Below, in pieces: positions 14,328 through 16,599 of a DNA stretch of 16,599 bases. The position numbers and the translations under genes were made by a program. The stretch comes from JALRAP01 sp046302815 (GTDB lineage Bacteria > Bacteroidota > Bacteroidia > AKYH767-A > OLB10), in the NCBI GenBank assembly GCA_046302815.1, contig JBKCHO010000084.1, positions 1 to 16,599 on the forward strand, read 5' to 3'. The notes below the pieces were generated by a model, which worked only from the letters and a program-made list of their open reading frames with translations, ran no database searches and was not told the origin of the DNA. Each line of letters starts with the position of its first letter. Positions within the stretch are counted from its first letter, which is position 1.

Positions 14328-14684
14328 TTATTTTGAAACCTTGCTCACGGCAAGTTCGGCCTCAGCTAACGAGTTGTAGACGGTAAAAACGCTATTGAGC
14401 TTGGTGACCGATAAAAGTGAACTGATGTTAGCAGACAAATTGCATAGCACCGCCTCTCCACCTGATTTCCTGGCTTTGGTCAAAATCATCAGAAGCACAT
14501 TCAAGCCGGTGCTGTTCATATAGCTGAAAGATGAGAGATCCACTATGAAATTATTGATATCGTTGGAAACGAGTTCAGCAAATCGGTCCAATGTTTCATT
14601 TGCTTGATTACGCTCTATCAGATTGCCCTTGAATGACAGTATGCAGTATTCTCCTTGGGTCTTGAATTCACACGAAAATTCCAT
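14328..14684 (-). CDS. STAS-domain protein (anti-sigma factor antagonist type)
   Basis: A 118-residue single-domain protein of the SpoIIAA/RsbV class. In that class a Ser is phosphorylated by an anti-sigma kinase, and only the unphosphorylated form binds its partner. The family core is visible: a beta strand YCILSFKGNL (13-22), a strand FIVDLSSFSYMNSTG (46-60) with the candidate phospho-acceptor Ser58, then the helix LNVLLMILTKARK and strand EAVLCNL. The motif here is N-S-T-G; the classical form is D-S-x-G. No kinase or phosphatase partner is encoded in the window. Its ATG lies 2 nt after the Fur gene's TGA, which suggests translational coupling. The target could be a sigma factor regulator or another partner-switch protein. 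Confidence 0.9.
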   Translation of the reverse strand: MEFSCEFKTQGEYCILSFKGNLIERNQANETLDRFAELVSNDINNFIVDLSSFSYMNSTGLNVLLMILTKARKSGGEAVLCNLSANISSLLSVTKLNSVFTVYNSLAEAELAVSKVSK

Positions 14685-14686
14685 AT

Positions 14687-15196
14687 TCAGTTTTCTTTAA
14701 GTGATAGTTGTTTGATGCTCTTTTTTTTCTTGTTTTCCATGTGGGGACAAGTTCCCTTGTTCTCCAACACATTGCACCGACCAAATAAATTCAGTGAATG
14801 ATGTGTTACCTTGAAATTAAGGATTTCCCCCATCATGGACTGAATTTGTTGAATCCTGGGGTCGCAAAATTCCAGCACATGTTCACAATCGGAACATATC
14901 AAATGGTCATGTTGTTTATACGCGAATGATTTTTCAAAAAGCGCCATGTTTTTACCGAACTGGTGCCTGGTAATAAGGTCACAGGCCATCAGGTGGTCTA
15001 TGGTATTGTAAATGGTGGCTCTGCTGACTCTGTACTTTTTGTTTTTCATGTGGATGTATAGCGACTCCACATCAAAGTGATCATTCAAATTGTAGATTTC
15101 GGTCAGAATGGCGAAACGCTCAGGGGTTTTTCGAAGACCCTTTGATTCCAGGAATTCGGTGAAGACCCGGGTAACTTCTGAGATGACCTTTTCCAT
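14687..15196 (-). CDS. Fur-family metal- or peroxide-sensing regulator
   Basis: A 169-residue DNA-binding repressor of the Fur/PerR/Zur family. A winged-helix domain occupies about residues 15-85, with KTPERFAIL and the recognition helix SRATIYNTIDHL. The dimerisation and metal-binding part has HDH at 96-98, CSDC at 101-104 and HHSLNLFGRC at 132-141. The usual second CxxC pair is altered: Cys141 is followed by NVL, and the next Cys is Cys150 (TCPH). I chose the ATG at 15196; an in-frame TTG at 15205 would add three residues. The gene begins 27 nt after the RelA/SpoT stop and ends 2 nt before the STAS gene. The metal sensed (Fe, Zn, Mn or peroxide) cannot be decided from the sequence. Confidence 0.93.
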   Translation of the reverse strand: MEKVISEVTRVFTEFLESKGLRKTPERFAILTEIYNLNDHFDVESLYIHMKNKKYRVSRATIYNTIDHLMACDLITRHQFGKNMALFEKSFAYKQHDHLICSDCEHVLEFCDPRIQQIQSMMGEILNFKVTHHSLNLFGRCNVLENKGTCPHMENKKKKSIKQLSLKEN

Positions 15197-15223
15197 AGAA
15201 TCCAAAACGCTAAGTTAAGCTTT

Positions 15224-16599
15224 CTAGTCTATGCGTGAAACACTCAGGATCCCATTCACCTGTCTCAACTTCCCCATCAGTTTGATAAGATGCTCAGTAT
15301 CACGAACAAACAACATTATGGTCCCTTGAAACAACCCCTCGTTAGAATCGATACTGATGGAACGCATATTGACCTTTAGCTCATTCGAAATAACCTTGGT
15401 AATGTTATTAACCACACCAACCTCATCAACACCGTTAATCATGATTCCCGCAAGGAATGCAATGTCCTGCTTTTCGGTCCATTTGGCCTTAACAATCCTA
15501 TATCCGTGTTTCGACATCAGGTTCATTGCATTGGGGCAATTCGTACGATGAATTTTTATGCCCTCATCCACTGTGATGAATCCAAAAACATCATCACCAG
15601 AGATTGGGTTGCAACAAGTGGCCAATTTGTAGTCGATTTTCCCAAGATCCTCTCCTATAACCAAAGAGTCGACATTTCCTCTGACATTTCGAACCATTTC
15701 TTCGAAAGAGGGAGTCTCACTTTTCGTGATTTGGCGAGGCAAGGGCTTTCCATCCTCCCCAAAAAAGTCACCAAGATTGGAAATGTCAATGGTGTCGATT
15801 GCAATTCTGTAATAAAACTCCGTTTGATTAGGCACTTTGTAATAAAGAAGCAGGTCGTTGATGGTAAAGGATGACATCTCCACCTTTAAGTTCCGCAGTT
15901 TGCGATCCAGTTTGGCCTTACCTTCATCTGCCAACAATTTTTTCTGCTCACGCAATACGGTTTTTATTTTCGATTTGGCCTTGGCTGTTACAACCATAGA
16001 CAGCCAGTCTTCTTTGGGATGTTGCTTTGTAGAAGTAAGAATCTCTACTTGGTCGCCACTGTTCAACTTATGGCTTATGGGAACCAGTTTATGGTTTATT
16101 TTGGCTCCAATGCATCTGCTGCCTACATCGGTGTGGATATCGAATGCAAAGTCGAGAGCTGTTGAGCCCGCAGGCATGGTTTTGAGTTCCCCTTTAGGTG
16201 TGAAAATGAAAATCTCATCCGAAAAGAGATTCAGTTTGAAGTCATCGATGAAATCAATGGCACTACTCTCAGGATGCTCAAGCAATTCTCGAATCTTGCT
16301 CAACCATTCATCCAAGGCATTTTCAGCATCCGTATCCTTATATTTCCAATGGGCTGCATAACCCTTTTCTGCAATCTCATCCATACGCTCAGAACGGATT
16401 TGAACCTCCACCCATTTTCCGCTTGCACTCATCACCGTAGTGTGAAGTGATTCATAACCGTTGGCCTTCGGTGTCGAAATCCAATCTCGAAGCCGGTCCG
16501 GGTTGGGAACAAAAAAATCGGTTACGATGGAATAAGCTCTCCAGCAATCCGCCTTTTCAGTTTCTGGTGGAGAGTCCAAAATGATACGGACGGCGAACA
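15224..16599 (-). CDS. rsh: RelA/SpoT homologue, (p)ppGpp synthetase/hydrolase (5' end outside window)
   Basis: Makes and/or degrades the stringent-response alarmone (p)ppGpp. Only the C-terminal 457 residues are visible; the frame is open through the right edge (complete codons from 16597), and the TTG at 16579 is not a start. In order: the end of the synthetase domain with FAVRII, CW.AYSIV, DWISTPKANGYESLHTTV, WVEVQIRSERMDEIAEKG and AAHWKYK; a TGS domain (about 16222-16024) beginning DEIFIFTPKGE; a helical linker; a conserved-Cys module (about 15619-15530) with TCCNPISGDD and HRTNCPN; and a C-terminal ACT domain (about 15460-15227). The hydrolase domain would lie outside the window, so mono- or bifunctionality cannot be told. 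It heads the visible operon. Confidence 0.97.
   Translation of the reverse strand, partial: FAVRIILDSPPETEKADCWRAYSIVTDFFVPNPDRLRDWISTPKANGYESLHTTVMSASGKWVEVQIRSERMDEIAEKGYAAHWKYKDTDAENALDEWLSKIRELLEHPESSAIDFIDDFKLNLFSDEIFIFTPKGELKTMPAGSTALDFAFDIHTDVGSRCIGAKINHKLVPISHKLNSGDQVEILTSTKQHPKEDWLSMVVTAKAKSKIKTVLREQKKLLADEGKAKLDRKLRNLKVEMSSFTINDLLLYYKVPNQTEFYYRIAIDTIDISNLGDFFGEDGKPLPRQITKSETPSFEEMVRNVRGNVDSLVIGEDLGKIDYKLATCCNPISGDDVFGFITVDEGIKIHRTNCPNAMNLMSKHGYRIVKAKWTEKQDIAFLAGIMINGVDEVGVVNNITKVISNELKVNMRSISIDSNEGLFQGTIMLFVRDTEHLIKLMGKLRQVNGILSVSRID

Noticed and set aside
15203..15205. TTG at 15205 as start of the Fur-family gene
   Set aside because: An ATG three codons downstream (15196) is the more likely start; the family's N-terminus does not need the extra residues. 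Not excluded.
15857..16361. 167-codon open frame on the + strand opposite the RelA/SpoT homologue
   Set aside because: Antisense to the TGS and linker regions of a strongly recognised protein.

Overview
The window reads as a piece of a Bacteroidota chromosome. Three things point there: a giant repetitive surface protein ending in a type B C-terminal sorting domain of the type IX secretion system (T9SS), an OstA-like protein of the form typical of this phylum, and start regions without Shine-Dalgarno sequences. Bulk base composition outside the first 0.5 kb looks moderate (roughly 42-47% GC in lines counted by hand). The order or family cannot be fixed from the window; a Flavobacteriales-like organism is a guess.

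Positions 2-10927 (+) are a single open frame that enters from the left edge: the C-terminal 3,641 residues of a giant secreted adhesin. It holds about 42 complete SprB-like units (plus a partial one at the edge), two Ig/PKD-like units, two PKD domains and the T9SS type B domain. The array is ordered on several scales: units of about 66-79 residues, alternating pairs of 155 residues, and ten successive four-unit blocks. The first 3,442 visible codons contain no Lys or Arg. The first ~0.5 kb is much richer in GC, with one stretch 97% identical to another unit, unlike the diverged remainder. A small membrane protein of the DUF4199 type follows 15 nt downstream on the same strand.

Positions 11478-16599 (-) are a compact set of five genes read right to left: a RelA/SpoT homologue (5' end outside the window), a Fur-family regulator, a STAS-domain protein, adenylosuccinate synthase (purA) and an OstA-like envelope protein. 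Gaps are 2-27 nt, so it is probably one operon. It places (p)ppGpp metabolism, metal or peroxide sensing, a partner-switch protein, purine synthesis and outer-membrane assembly together. (p)ppGpp is known to inhibit PurA in some bacteria, which gives one plausible functional link.

The two groups meet tail to tail, with a 17-nt overlap of the DUF4199 and OstA-like coding ends. No gap longer than 300 nt exists, and I saw no RNA genes, insertion sequences, CRISPR arrays or convincing terminators. The most unusual material is the architecture and composition of the adhesin; the operon is largely conventional.
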